Source: Allocoprococcus comes (GTDB taxonomy: Bacteria; Bacillota; Clostridia; Lachnospirales; Lachnospiraceae). From it: a stretch of DNA of 64,000 nt. The DNA is taken from positions 1-64,000 of the forward strand of contig NZ_JAAIMM010000017.1 of the NCBI RefSeq assembly GCF_013300725.1. The letters run 5' to 3'. Positions 35,131 to 43,947 of this stretch are shown piece after piece. Numbering within the stretch: the first letter of the stretch is position 1; the number at the start of each line of letters is the position of its first letter. The notes beneath the pieces are model-generated. The model made no database searches. It saw only the letters and a program-made list of their open reading frames with translations, and was not told the DNA's origin. The translations under genes and the position numbers were made by a program.

Positions 35131-35856
35131 TTATCTACATTTCAGACAGCTGTAAGAATCTGCTGTCTTCCCTAATAATTGTGGAAGGATATCCGCGGTC
35201 TGTCCGATCGAAGCAATCTTTCCGCCTTCGATTACCATGATCCGGTCAGCCATTTGGATGATTCTTTCCTGATGGGAAATAAGGATAAGACTCTGCTTTT
35301 TCTCTTTGTGCATTTTTTCAAACTGTTCGATCAACATAGAAAAACTCCAGAGATCAATTCCGGCCTCCGGTTCATCGAAAATACAGAGTTTGTGCGGCTT
35401 TGCGAGAACGGTTGCAATTTCCAGACGCTTCATTTCACCGCCGGATAAGGTTCCGTCTACTTCACGTTCAATGTATTCGTTGGCACAAAGTCCAACGGTA
35501 CTTAAAAGTCTGCAACAGACATCTCTTGTCAGATCTTCTCCAGCCGCAAGTGATAAAAGCTTGCTTACCGTCATTCCTTTGAAGCGCGGTGGCTGCTGGA
35601 ATGCGTAACCGATTCCGGCTTCTGCCCTGTGGTTGATATCATAATCACTGATATCGGTTCCGTCTAAGATGATCTGTCCGGCACTTGCCTGGTCAATCCC
35701 CATCAGCACTTTTGCAAGTGTGGATTTGCCACCTCCGTTCGGACCGGTGATCACCAGCATTTCCCCGTCTTCTACGTTAAAACTGATATTTTCTACGATA
35801 CTTCGTTCTATTCCGTTTTCATTCACCTGGAATGTAAGATTTTTTACCTCCAGCAT
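35131..35856 (-). CDS. SufC-type Fe-S assembly ATPase (SmsC-like)
   Basis: 241 aa from the ATG at 35856, eight bases after AAAGGGGATG on the reverse strand. Walker A GPNGGGKST, signature LSGGEMKRLEIA, Walker B LCIFDEPEAGIDLWSF: the SufC form of the ABC ATPase (DEPEAGID is close to SufC's DE.DSGLDIDA). It drives the SufB/D scaffold encoded 17 bases downstream. There are no SufS, SufU or SufE genes beside it, so sulfur must come from elsewhere. It may also be labelled a transporter ATPase by simple searches; the partner gene settles it. Confidence 0.87.
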   Translation of the reverse strand: MLEVKNLTFQVNENGIERSIVENISFNVEDGEMLVITGPNGGGKSTLAKVLMGIDQASAGQIILDGTDISDYDINHRAEAGIGYAFQQPPRFKGMTVSKLLSLAAGEDLTRDVCCRLLSTVGLCANEYIEREVDGTLSGGEMKRLEIATVLAKPHKLCIFDEPEAGIDLWSFSMLIEQFEKMHKEKKQSLILISHQERIIQMADRIMVIEGGKIASIGQTADILPQLLGKTADSYSCLKCR

Positions 35857-35880
35857 GAGTTCATCCCCTTTCTGTGTAAG

Positions 35881-35940
35881 AAACTTATATAAAGTTTGTC
35901 TGGCCAAAATACCTTTTGACCACAACATCTTGTATGATGT
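35881..35940 (-). promoter_or_regulatory. Three consecutive dyads upstream of the SUF-like operon
   Basis: AAACTT-ATATA-AAGTTT (35881-35897), TGGCCAAAATACCTTTTGACCA is a 22-bp dyad at 35901-35922 (half-sites TGG(C/T)CAAAA), and ACATC-TTGTAT-GATGT lies at 35925-35940. They sit 25-85 bases before the SufC start, where a promoter and operator are expected. The TATATA in the first dyad could be the -10. Binding by an Rrf2/IscR-type regulator is a guess; none is in the window. Confidence 0.5.
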
Positions 35941-35957
35941 AAGTATCAAAAGAATAA

Positions 35958-35991
35958 ATTGCGTAGAAATGGAGCAATCCGATTACATCAT
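35958..35991 (+). repeat. Dispersed repeat, copy 2
   Basis: ATTGCGTAGAAATGGAGCAATC and the following CGATTACATCATTG match 19591-19624. In both copies the frame reads N-C-V-x-M-E-Q-S-x-Y-I. This copy lies upstream of the SUF-like operon. The rest of the 35857-36224 gap (to 36224) shows no gene; TATACT at 36187-36192 may be the -10 for holB. Confidence 0.6.
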
Positions 35992-36224
35992 TGGATACAG
36001 AAGCTTTATATATTCATGTTTATTATAAAACATATCGGAAAGGTTGTCATCTTTTATTATTGAGAAGATAGTTTGTGTGCAGAAGATATGATTTCAACAT
36101 ACCTACAAAGCGAAATTCGCAGAATTTTCAGAAATAATTCAGAAAGACCACAGGAATTTGCTCTAGGTATCTGCATAAATTTATGTTATACTAATGGAAT
36201 AGTAAGAAAGAAGAGGGTGATAAT

Positions 36225-37214
36225 ATGTCAGGATTTAAAGATGTCGTAGGACATAGCGAGATCATTCAGTATATACAGAACGCAGTTACAGAAGATAAAG
36301 TATCACATGCTTATATTCTGAACGGCGAGAAGGGATCTGGAAAGAAGATGCTTGCAGGTCTTTTTGCACAGACTCTGCAGTGCGAAAAGGGCGGAGCAGA
36401 ACCGTGCTATGAGTGCCATTCGTGCAAGCAGGCAGTCAGCGGCAATCATCCGGATATTATCTGGGTAACGCATGAAAAGCCGAACAGCATCAGTGTAGAT
36501 GATATCCGGGTTCAGATCAATGGGGATATTCAGGTGAAGCCTTATAATGGAAAATACAAGATTTACATTGTGCCGGATGCAGATATGATGACTGTACAGG
36601 CACAGAATGCTCTGCTGAAGACAATCGAAGAGCCACCTGCTTATGCGGTAATTCTGCTTCTTACAGAGAATGCGGACAGTCTGCTCCCAACGATCTGCTC
36701 AAGATGCGTTATGCTGAAGCTCCGCAACATTAAGGATCAGCTTGTGAAAAGGTATCTGATGGAGCAGCTTCAGGTTCCTGACTACAAGGCAGACGTGTGT
36801 ACTGCATTTGCACAGGGCAATATTGGAAAAGCTGCTATGCTGGCAGGCTCTGAGCATTTTAATGAAATTAAAGATGAGGCAGTTCGTCTGCTGAAGAATA
36901 TCGATACCATGGAACTCGGTGATCTGGTGGAAGCTGTGAAACGGATTTCCGCTTACAAGATTGAGATTACAGATTATCTGGACATCCTTATGATCTGGTA
37001 TCGTGATGTGCTGATCTATAAAGCAACAATGAATATCGACAGACTGATTTTCGGTGAAGAGATCGACAGTATCAGGGAGCGTGCGAAAAAGAGCTCTTAT
37101 GAAGGAATTGAGACAATTCTGGAAGCACTTGAGAAAGCAAAAGCGAGACTGCGCGCCAATGTCAACTTTGATCTTGTCATGGAACTTCTTCTGTTGACAA
37201 TAAAGGAGAACTAG
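36225..37214 (+). CDS. holB: DNA polymerase III delta' subunit
   Basis: 329 aa clamp-loader subunit. P-loop GEKGSGKK (about 34-41), zinc module C.(8).C..C..C in CEKGGAEPCYECHSCKQ, and AQNALLKTIEEPP as found in the DnaX/HolB family; the sensor-1 SRC motif appears in ICSRCVM. Start ATG 36225 behind GAGGGTGATA. It opens the operon holB-ricT-yabB-rsmI, the same order as around Bacillus yaaS-yabC but without yaaQ, yaaR, yabA and yazA between. Confidence 0.93.
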   Translation: MSGFKDVVGHSEIIQYIQNAVTEDKVSHAYILNGEKGSGKKMLAGLFAQTLQCEKGGAEPCYECHSCKQAVSGNHPDIIWVTHEKPNSISVDDIRVQINGDIQVKPYNGKYKIYIVPDADMMTVQAQNALLKTIEEPPAYAVILLLTENADSLLPTICSRCVMLKLRNIKDQLVKRYLMEQLQVPDYKADVCTAFAQGNIGKAAMLAGSEHFNEIKDEAVRLLKNIDTMELGDLVEAVKRISAYKIEITDYLDILMIWYRDVLIYKATMNIDRLIFGEEIDSIRERAKKSSYEGIETILEALEKAKARLRANVNFDLVMELLLLTIKEN

Positions 37215-37217
37215 GGA

Positions 37218-38129
37218 ATGACAAAAGTAATTGGAGTCCGTTTTCGGACTGCAGGAAAGATCTATTTTTTCTCACCGGGCAAATTTGAGGTGAAGCGTGG
37301 TGATCAGGTAATTGTAGAGACCGCGAGAGGAGTAGAATTCGGTAACGTTGTGATGGGACCGAAGGAAGTGAAGGATGAAGAGATCACCCAGCCTCTTAAG
37401 ACTGTGATCCGCCTGGCGACAGAGGATGACCGCCGTGTAGAAGAAAAGAATCGCAAAAAAGAAAAAGAAGCATTTCAGATTTGTCTGGAAAAGATCCACA
37501 AGCATGGACTGGAGATGAAGCTGATCGATGCAGAATATACCTTTGACAACAATAAAGTGCTGTTTTACTTTACCGCAGACGGGAGAATTGATTTCCGTGA
37601 ACTGGTAAAGGATCTGGCAGCGGTATTCCGTACCAGGATTGAACTTCGCCAGATCGGTGTAAGAGATGAGACGAAGATCCGCGGAGGAATCGGGATCTGT
37701 GGACGAGAGCTTTGCTGCCACACCTATCTGTCTGAGTTTGCACCGGTTTCGATCAAGATGGCAAAAGAACAGAATCTGTCCCTGAACCCGACTAAGATTT
37801 CAGGTGTATGTGGCAGACTGATGTGCTGTCTGACAAATGAGGAAGAGACATACGAGGAACTCAACAATAATCTTCCGTCTGTAGGTGAGTCGGTGACAAC
37901 TCCGGAAGGACTGAAAGGTGAAGTACAGTCATTAAGCGTATTGCGTCAGCTTGTCAGGGTTATTGTAACTCTGGACAATGATGAGAAAGAAATCCGTGAA
38001 TATCCGGCAGCTGACCTGAAGTTCAAACCGCGCCGCCGGAAAAAGGATGTGAAGCTTTCCAAACAGGAAATGAAAGAGCTTGCAGCTCTGGAGAAAGGTG
38101 AAGGAGCGTCAAAGTTAGATGACAAATAA
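37218..38129 (+). CDS. ricT: RicT/YaaT, PSP1-domain protein
   Basis: 303 aa, PSP1 domain protein. In Bacillus, RicT with RicA and RicF forms the Y-complex, which carries Fe-S clusters and affects the Spo0F phosphorelay and RNase Y mRNA maturation. The conserved cysteine stretches are intact: GICGRELCCHTYL and SGVCGRLMCCL. A charged C-terminus (KFKPRRRKKDVKLSKQEMK) follows. The gene starts 3 bases after holB and overlaps the methyltransferase gene by 11 bases. Confidence 0.93.
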   Translation: MTKVIGVRFRTAGKIYFFSPGKFEVKRGDQVIVETARGVEFGNVVMGPKEVKDEEITQPLKTVIRLATEDDRRVEEKNRKKEKEAFQICLEKIHKHGLEMKLIDAEYTFDNNKVLFYFTADGRIDFRELVKDLAAVFRTRIELRQIGVRDETKIRGGIGICGRELCCHTYLSEFAPVSIKMAKEQNLSLNPTKISGVCGRLMCCLTNEEETYEELNNNLPSVGESVTTPEGLKGEVQSLSVLRQLVRVIVTLDNDEKEIREYPAADLKFKPRRRKKDVKLSKQEMKELAALEKGEGASKLDDK

Positions 38130-38874
38130 TCTTAAGCCGGGAGAACGGCTCGATGATTTACAGATAAAAGGCTATGAGATCATCCAGAGCCCGGGGCGGT
38201 TCTGCTTCGGAATGGATGCAGTGCTTTTAAGTGCCTTTGCCAAAGTAAAAGCGGGAGAATGCGTTCTTGATCTTGGAACAGGAACGGGAATTCTCCCGAT
38301 TCTTTTGGCCGCAAAGACAAAAGGAAAGCATTTTACAGGGCTGGAGATCCAGGAAGAGAGCGCAGATATGGCGCGCCGGAGTGTCCGGCACAACCAGCTT
38401 GAGGAGCAGATCGACATTGTGACGGGAGATATCAAAGAAGCGTCACAGATATTTGGACATGGTTCCATGGATGTGATCACAACGAATCCGCCGTATATGA
38501 TCGGTGGGCATGGGCTTGCCAATCCGGAGAGTGCCAAGGCGATCGCAAGGCATGAAGTTCTTTGTACATTGGATGATATTATCCGGGAAAGTGCGCGGAC
38601 TTTAAAAGCCGGAGGCAGATTTTACATGGTACACAGACCGTTCCGGCTTGCCGAGATCCTGACGGTAATGTGCGAGGCGAAGCTGGAGCCGAAGCGGATG
38701 CGCTTGGTGTATCCATATGTGGATAAGGAGCCAAACATGGTTTTAATAGAGGGAATCCGTGGAGCCAAATCGCGGATGACCGTGGAGCCGCCGCTGATCG
38801 TTTATGAGAAAGATGGCAGTTATACACAGGAAATCCTGGAACATTACGGAATGACAGGGACTGGAAAGGAGTAA
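38119..38874 (+). CDS. tRNA1(Val) (adenine37-N6)-methyltransferase family protein (YabB/TrmN6)
   Basis: 251 aa SAM-dependent methyltransferase. SAM-binding DLGTGTGILPILLAA (about 52-66) and the catalytic TNPPYM motif (about 118) specific to N6-adenine/N5-glutamine methylases. In E. coli the homologue TrmN6 modifies A37 of tRNA1(Val). It lies between ricT and rsmI as in Bacillus (yabB). Start ATG 38119 overlaps ricT; a GGAG is 12 bases upstream. Confidence 0.87.
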   Translation: MTNNLKPGERLDDLQIKGYEIIQSPGRFCFGMDAVLLSAFAKVKAGECVLDLGTGTGILPILLAAKTKGKHFTGLEIQEESADMARRSVRHNQLEEQIDIVTGDIKEASQIFGHGSMDVITTNPPYMIGGHGLANPESAKAIARHEVLCTLDDIIRESARTLKAGGRFYMVHRPFRLAEILTVMCEAKLEPKRMRLVYPYVDKEPNMVLIEGIRGAKSRMTVEPPLIVYEKDGSYTQEILEHYGMTGTGKE

Positions 38875-38876
38875 CT

Positions 38877-39716
38877 ATGGCAGGAACATTATATTTGTGC
38901 GCAACGCCGATCGGCAATCTGGAGGATATGACGTTCCGGGTGATCCGGACGCTGAAAGAGGTTGACCTGATCGCAGCGGAAGATACCAGGAACAGTATTA
39001 AACTGCTGAACCATTTTGAGATCAAAACACCGATGACCAGTTATCATGAATATAATAAGATAGACAAAGGACATGCTCTGGTGGAGAAACTTCTTGCAGG
39101 GACAAATATTGCACTGATCACCGATGCCGGCACACCGGGAATCTCAGATCCGGGTGAGGAACTGGTGAAAATGTGCTATGAAGCCGGAATTACGGTCACT
39201 TCCCTACCGGGAGCCGCTGCCTGCATTACGGCACTGACACTTTCCGGGCTTTCCACCAGAAGATTTGCATTTGAGGCATTTCTTCCAACTGACAAAAAGG
39301 AAAGGCAGGCAGTCCTGGGTGAGCTCGTAGATGAGACGAGAACGATGATCATTTATGAAGCACCGCACCGTCTGGTGAGAACCTTGAGAGAGCTTGGAGA
39401 AGTTCTTGGTGGGGACAGACATCTGACTGTGTGCCGGGAACTTACAAAAAAGCATGAAACTGCATTTCGCACCACATTTGCAGAGGCGGTTTCTTATTAT
39501 GAGAGCAACGATCCGAAGGGTGAGTGCGTGCTTGTGATCGAAGGGAAGAGCCGGGAGAGCATTTTACAGGAAGAGCGCGCAAAATGGGAAGAAATGACGG
39601 TTCAGGAGCATATGGATTACTATATGAACCAGGGAATCGATAAGAAAGAAGCCATGAAAAAGGTGGCAAAGGACCGCGGAGTCGGAAAAAGGGATATTTA
39701 TAAAGAACTGCTGTAA
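38877..39716 (+). CDS. rsmI: 16S rRNA (cytidine1402-2'-O)-methyltransferase
   Basis: 279 aa tetrapyrrole-methylase-fold enzyme that 2'-O-methylates C1402 of 16S rRNA. The N-terminal LYLCATPIGNLEDMT and AAEDTRN motifs, GTPGISDPGEELV and GAAACITAL are diagnostic. The C-terminal helical domain ends in KKEAMKKVAKDRGVGKRDIYKELL, as usual. It begins 2 bases after the previous gene behind AAAGGAG. Last gene of the operon; I see no strong terminator directly after it. Confidence 0.95.
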   Translation: MAGTLYLCATPIGNLEDMTFRVIRTLKEVDLIAAEDTRNSIKLLNHFEIKTPMTSYHEYNKIDKGHALVEKLLAGTNIALITDAGTPGISDPGEELVKMCYEAGITVTSLPGAAACITALTLSGLSTRRFAFEAFLPTDKKERQAVLGELVDETRTMIIYEAPHRLVRTLRELGEVLGGDRHLTVCRELTKKHETAFRTTFAEAVSYYESNDPKGECVLVIEGKSRESILQEERAKWEEMTVQEHMDYYMNQGIDKKEAMKKVAKDRGVGKRDIYKELL

Positions 39717-39768
39717 GGCTTTCGTCAATTTGTACACCTTCTTAAAAAATCTTTGTTCAACCCGGTCA

Positions 39769-39797
39769 TAGACCGACGAAGTAAAAACAGATATACT
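39769..39797 (+). promoter_or_regulatory. Possible promoter of the UgpC-type ATPase gene
   Basis: TATACT (39792-39797) with TAGACC 17 bases before (39769-39774): good -10, poor -35. Confidence 0.3.
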
Positions 39798-39864
39798 TTA
39801 TTTCAGAAACAAGAACAGCGACAGCGTATGTAAGAATCGCACAAAGATTTAGGAGGAAAAATAA

Positions 39865-40977
39865 ATGGCAAGCTTATCATTAAAGCATATTAACAAAACA
39901 TATCCGAACGGATTTGAAGCAGTTAAAGATTTCAACCTTGAAATTGAAGATAAAGAATTTATCATTTTTGTAGGACCATCCGGATGTGGTAAATCTACTA
40001 CACTTCGTATGGTAGCAGGTCTGGAAGAGATCACAAGCGGTGAACTCAAGATTGGTGACAAAGTGGTAAATGATGTAGAACCAAAAGACAGAGATATCGC
40101 GATGGTATTCCAGAACTATGCTCTGTACCCACATATGACTGTATATGATAACATGGCATTCGGACTTAAATTAAGAAAAGTTCCGAAACCGGAGATTGAT
40201 AAGATGGTTCGTGAAGCAGCTAAGATCCTTGACCTTGAACCACTGCTTGACCGTAAACCAAAAGCTCTTTCAGGTGGACAGAGACAGCGTGTTGCTATGG
40301 GACGTGCAATCGTTCGTAACCCGAAGGTATTCCTTATGGATGAACCGCTTTCCAACCTGGATGCTAAACTTCGTGGACAGATGCGTATCGAGATTTCCAA
40401 ACTTCATCAGAGACTTGGTACAACAATCATCTACGTAACACATGACCAGACAGAAGCTATGACACTGGGAACCAGAATCGTAGTTATGAACGCAGGTGTT
40501 GTTCAGCAGGTAGATACACCACAGGTACTTTATGATACCCCATGCAACCTCTTCGTTGCAGGATTCATCGGATCACCACAGATGAACTTCCTTGATGCTG
40601 TATGCCAGAAGAAGGGTGACAAAGTTGTCCTCAAAGTTGGACCGGCTGATATTGAACTTCCACCGGCAAAAGCAAAGAAACTTATCGATGGAGGATATGA
40701 AGGAAAGACTGTTGTCCTTGGAATCCGTCCGGAAGATGTACATGATGAGCAGATGTTTATCACATCTTCACCGAATACAGTTATCCAGGCTAAGATCCGT
40801 GTATATGAAATGCTTGGTGCTGAAGTTTATCTCCACTTCGATTATGAAGGAGCTACCATGACAGCCCGTGTTGATCCTAGAACAACAGCAAGAACAGGGG
40901 ATACTGTTACATTTGCATTCGATGCTGAAAAGATCCATGTATTCGACAAAGAGACAGAAAAGACAATCACAAACTAA
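39865..40977 (+). CDS. UgpC/MsmK-type sugar ABC transporter ATPase
   Basis: 370 aa. Walker A GPSGCGKST (about 37-45), signature LSGGQRQRVAMGRA, Walker B LMDEPLSNLD, then the C-terminal TOBE/regulatory domain (VVLGIRPEDVHDEQMF). It is encoded alone between its own promoter region and terminator, as MsmK is in streptococci, where one ATPase powers several CUT1 sugar importers. Codons are strongly optimal, which suggests high expression. The importer at 24687-27808 lacks an ATPase and is a natural client. Ribosome site TTAGGAGG. Confidence 0.92.
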   Translation: MASLSLKHINKTYPNGFEAVKDFNLEIEDKEFIIFVGPSGCGKSTTLRMVAGLEEITSGELKIGDKVVNDVEPKDRDIAMVFQNYALYPHMTVYDNMAFGLKLRKVPKPEIDKMVREAAKILDLEPLLDRKPKALSGGQRQRVAMGRAIVRNPKVFLMDEPLSNLDAKLRGQMRIEISKLHQRLGTTIIYVTHDQTEAMTLGTRIVVMNAGVVQQVDTPQVLYDTPCNLFVAGFIGSPQMNFLDAVCQKKGDKVVLKVGPADIELPPAKAKKLIDGGYEGKTVVLGIRPEDVHDEQMFITSSPNTVIQAKIRVYEMLGAEVYLHFDYEGATMTARVDPRTTARTGDTVTFAFDAEKIHVFDKETEKTITN

Positions 40978-40992
40978 GATGTGAAATTATTT

Positions 40993-41030
40993 ACCGGAGT
41001 TTCCAAATGGAAGCTCCGGTTAAAAATTTT
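40993..41030 (+). terminator. Terminator of the UgpC-type ATPase gene
   Basis: ACCGGAGTTTCC (40993-41004) pairs with GGAAGCTCCGGT (41009-41020), with one mismatch, followed by TAAAAATTTTCTT. Confidence 0.85.
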
Positions 41031-41031
41031 C

Positions 41032-41059
41032 TTGACAATAGGGCTGTTTGTGATATATA
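41032..41059 (+). promoter_or_regulatory. Promoter of the manganese-riboswitch transcript
   Basis: TTGACA (41032-41037), 16 bases, TATATA (41054-41059); a shifted reading gives TATAGT with an 18-base spacer. Perfect -35. It directly precedes the riboswitch. Confidence 0.75.
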
Positions 41060-41065
41060 GTTACG

Positions 41066-41167
41066 TTAATAAAGGGGAGTAACCTACGCAAGGGAATCCG
41101 CGTTTGTGGTGTCGTCAGTACGGTGGAAGCATCCGGTGCCACAAGGAAATGGTGAGACTTTTATTGC
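41066..41167 (+). promoter_or_regulatory. yybP-ykoY manganese riboswitch
   Basis: Recognised by its conserved ends, AATAAAGGGGAGTAAC (41068-41083) and GGTGAGACTTTTATT (41151-41165), with a GC-rich internal arm. The two ends form stem P1 (AATAAAG with CTTTTATT). The class binds Mn2+ and turns on exporters. The downstream P-type ATPase and the overlap with a terminator fit this. Confidence 0.88.
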
Positions 41168-41201
41168 ATTATTTGTTGTGCAATAAGGGTTTCTTTTTTT
41201 A
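41158..41201 (+). terminator. Riboswitch-controlled terminator
   Basis: CTTTTATTGCA (41158-41168) pairs with TGCAATAAG (41179-41187), followed by TTTCTTTTTTTA. The left arm is also the 3' half of riboswitch stem P1, so P1 and terminator exclude each other: Mn2+ should favour read-through. Confidence 0.85.
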
Positions 41202-41278
41202 TACATTTTTATCGGAAGAGAACTTCGTTGCATAAGAAATTCAGGAATGTGAATACTCAGAAACAGGAGGCAGAAAGG

Positions 41279-43888
41279 ATGAAAGAAATTTATCAGTCAT
41301 CGGTAAAAGAAGTGCTTGGACAGATGGGAAGCAGAGAAGAGGGACTTACGATAAAAGAAGTGGAAAAGTCCCGTGAAAAATGCGGATGGAATGAGCTTGC
41401 GGAGGGAAAGAAGAAAAGTGTGCTGCAGATTTTTCTGGAGCAGTACAAGGATTTCCTGGTGATTATCCTGATTGCATCAGCGATTATTTCAGGAATTTTA
41501 GGAGACGCAGAAAGTGCGGCGGTTATTTTGATCGTCATTACAATGAATGCAATTTTGGGAACCGTGCAGACGGTAAAAGCAGAGCAGTCGCTTCAGAGCC
41601 TGAAAAAGCTTTCAGGACCGGAGGCGAAGGTTCTCAGGAATGGTACGGTGACGCCGATTCCGGCAAGAGAACTGGTAGTTGGAGATGTGATCCTTCTGGA
41701 AGCCGGGGATTATGTTCCGGCAGACGGACGATTGATCGAGAACGCAAGTCTGAAAATTGATGAAAGTGCACTGACCGGGGAGAGTCTTGCGGTTGAGAAG
41801 AGCCTGGATGAAATTGAAGAGGAAGTGCCGCTTGGTGACCGGAACAATATGTTATTTTCCGGAAGCTTTGTAACTTACGGACGTGGAAGAGCCGTTGTGA
41901 CAAGCGTAGGTATGCAGACAGAAGTCGGAAAGATTGCCGGACTTTTGAAATCAACCTCTGAAAAGCAGACTCCGCTTCAGGCGAATCTGGAAGAGTTCGG
42001 AAAGAAGCTCTCGGTTCTGATCCTGGTATTTTGCGGAATCTTATTTGGAATCAGTGTATTTCGTGGAGAAAATATCGGAAGCGCGTTTATGTTCGCAGTA
42101 GCGCTTGCAGTTGCAGCAATCCCGGAGGCATTAAGTTCAATTGTAACAATCGTTCTTTCTTTCGGAACGCAGAAGATGGCCAAGGAGCATGCGATCATTC
42201 GAAAACTGCAGGCGGTAGAAGGACTTGGAAGTGTCTCTGTGATCTGTTCGGATAAGACCGGAACTCTCACGCAGAATAAGATGACTGTTGAAGATTATTA
42301 TATAGAAGGCAGAAGAATCCGGGCAGATGAGATCGATGTGGCAGATCCGGCACAGAGATTTCTGCTTGATTGCAGTATTTTATGTAACGATTCTACCAAT
42401 GAAAATGGAGTTGAGATCGGAGATCCGACAGAGACAGCGCTGATCAATCTGGGAAGCCGCTATGGAGTGGAAGCTGCGGAAGTAAGAGAAAGTTATCCAA
42501 GGGAAGATGAGATTCCGTTTGACAGTGACCGGAAAATGATGTCGACGCTTCACCGGATAGACGGCGAAAACCGGATGATCGTCAAAGGTGCGGTTGACCG
42601 TCTCCTAGATCTGACAGACCGGATCTGGACGGAAAATGGAATACGTAAGATCACAAAAGAAGATAAAGAAAAGATTCAGATTCAGAATCAGGAATTTTCA
42701 ATGGAAGGTCTTCGGGTGCTGGCATTTACTTGCCGGGAGATTCCGGAAGAACATCTGCTGACCGCAGAGGATGAGGATCATCTGGTATTTCTCGGAATGA
42801 TCGCAATGATGGATCCGCCGAGGGAAGAGTCGAAAGCAGCAGTAGAAGAATGTATCAAGGCAGGCATCCGTCCGGTGATGATCACGGGAGACCATAAGAT
42901 CACGGCAGCAGCGATCGCAAAACGGATCGGCATTTTAAAGGATTTATCCGAAGCCTGTGAGGGCGCGGAGATTGAAAATATGAGTGATGAAGAGCTGCGG
43001 GAATTTGTCCCGAAGATTTCTGTCTATGCAAGGGTTTCGCCGGAACATAAGATCCGGATCGTCCGTGCATGGCAGGAACGCGGAAATATTGTATCGATGA
43101 CCGGTGACGGAGTCAACGATGCACCGGCTCTTAAGCAGGCAGATATAGGTGTTGCGATGGGAGTGACCGGAACAGAAGTTGCTAAAGATGCAGCGGCGAT
43201 GGTACTTACAGACGATAATTTTGCCACAATTGTAAAAGCAGTGGAAAACGGACGAAACTTATACCGGAATATCAAGTACGCGATCCAGTTCCTGTTATCG
43301 GGAAATTTTGGCGCAATTCTCGCTGTTTTATATGCATCGATCGCAGGGCTTCCGGTTCCGTTTGCACCGGTTCATCTGCTTTTTATCAACCTGCTGACTG
43401 ATAGTCTCCCGGCAATTGCACTGGGAGTAGAACCGCATACCAGTGATGTGATGAACGAGAAACCAAGACCGGCGGATGAGTCGATCCTGACAAAGGATTT
43501 CCTCGCGAAGATCGGACTGGAAGGCCTGGTGATCGGAGCAATGACCATGGTCAGTTTTCTGACTGGATATCATCAGGATGGTGCACTTCTTGGAAGTACT
43601 TATGCATTTGGAACACTTTGCCTGGCGCGGCTTTTCCATGGATACAACTGTAAATCCGACCGGCCGGTGATTTTTACAAAGCGGTTTTTCAATAATAAAT
43701 GGATGCAGGGTGCATTTGTACTTGGCGCAGTCCTGATCACGGCAGTACTTACAGTTCCGGGACTGCATCAGGTGTTCAAAGTTGAAACATTGAACTTTGA
43801 ACAGCTTGGAACTGTCTACCTGTATGCATTTGCCTGTTTTCCGATCATACAGCTTCTGAAGTGGGTACGTGGAAAATTATCTGAGTAA
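41279..43888 (+). CDS. Cation P-type ATPase, probable Mn2+/Ca2+ exporter
   Basis: 869 aa P2-type ATPase from ATG 41279, eight bases after AGGAGG; an upstream in-frame start (41228) has no such site. Phosphorylated D325 in DKTGTLTQNKM, actuator TGES at 166-169, hinge TGDGVNDAPALKQADIGVAMG, and IPEAL in membrane helix 4, which binds Ca2+ or Mn2+. Ten helices in the usual 4+6 layout. Homologues are annotated as calcium pumps; the manganese riboswitch in its leader argues that excess Mn2+ is the physiological signal. Confidence 0.92.
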   Translation: MKEIYQSSVKEVLGQMGSREEGLTIKEVEKSREKCGWNELAEGKKKSVLQIFLEQYKDFLVIILIASAIISGILGDAESAAVILIVITMNAILGTVQTVKAEQSLQSLKKLSGPEAKVLRNGTVTPIPARELVVGDVILLEAGDYVPADGRLIENASLKIDESALTGESLAVEKSLDEIEEEVPLGDRNNMLFSGSFVTYGRGRAVVTSVGMQTEVGKIAGLLKSTSEKQTPLQANLEEFGKKLSVLILVFCGILFGISVFRGENIGSAFMFAVALAVAAIPEALSSIVTIVLSFGTQKMAKEHAIIRKLQAVEGLGSVSVICSDKTGTLTQNKMTVEDYYIEGRRIRADEIDVADPAQRFLLDCSILCNDSTNENGVEIGDPTETALINLGSRYGVEAAEVRESYPREDEIPFDSDRKMMSTLHRIDGENRMIVKGAVDRLLDLTDRIWTENGIRKITKEDKEKIQIQNQEFSMEGLRVLAFTCREIPEEHLLTAEDEDHLVFLGMIAMMDPPREESKAAVEECIKAGIRPVMITGDHKITAAAIAKRIGILKDLSEACEGAEIENMSDEELREFVPKISVYARVSPEHKIRIVRAWQERGNIVSMTGDGVNDAPALKQADIGVAMGVTGTEVAKDAAAMVLTDDNFATIVKAVENGRNLYRNIKYAIQFLLSGNFGAILAVLYASIAGLPVPFAPVHLLFINLLTDSLPAIALGVEPHTSDVMNEKPRPADESILTKDFLAKIGLEGLVIGAMTMVSFLTGYHQDGALLGSTYAFGTLCLARLFHGYNCKSDRPVIFTKRFFNNKWMQGAFVLGAVLITAVLTVPGLHQVFKVETLNFEQLGTVYLYAFACFPIIQLLKWVRGKLSE

Positions 43889-43947
43889 CAATATGGGAAA
43901 ATGCTTACCGGCTGTAAGGGGATTAACCATAAATATGTTGTAGTAGA

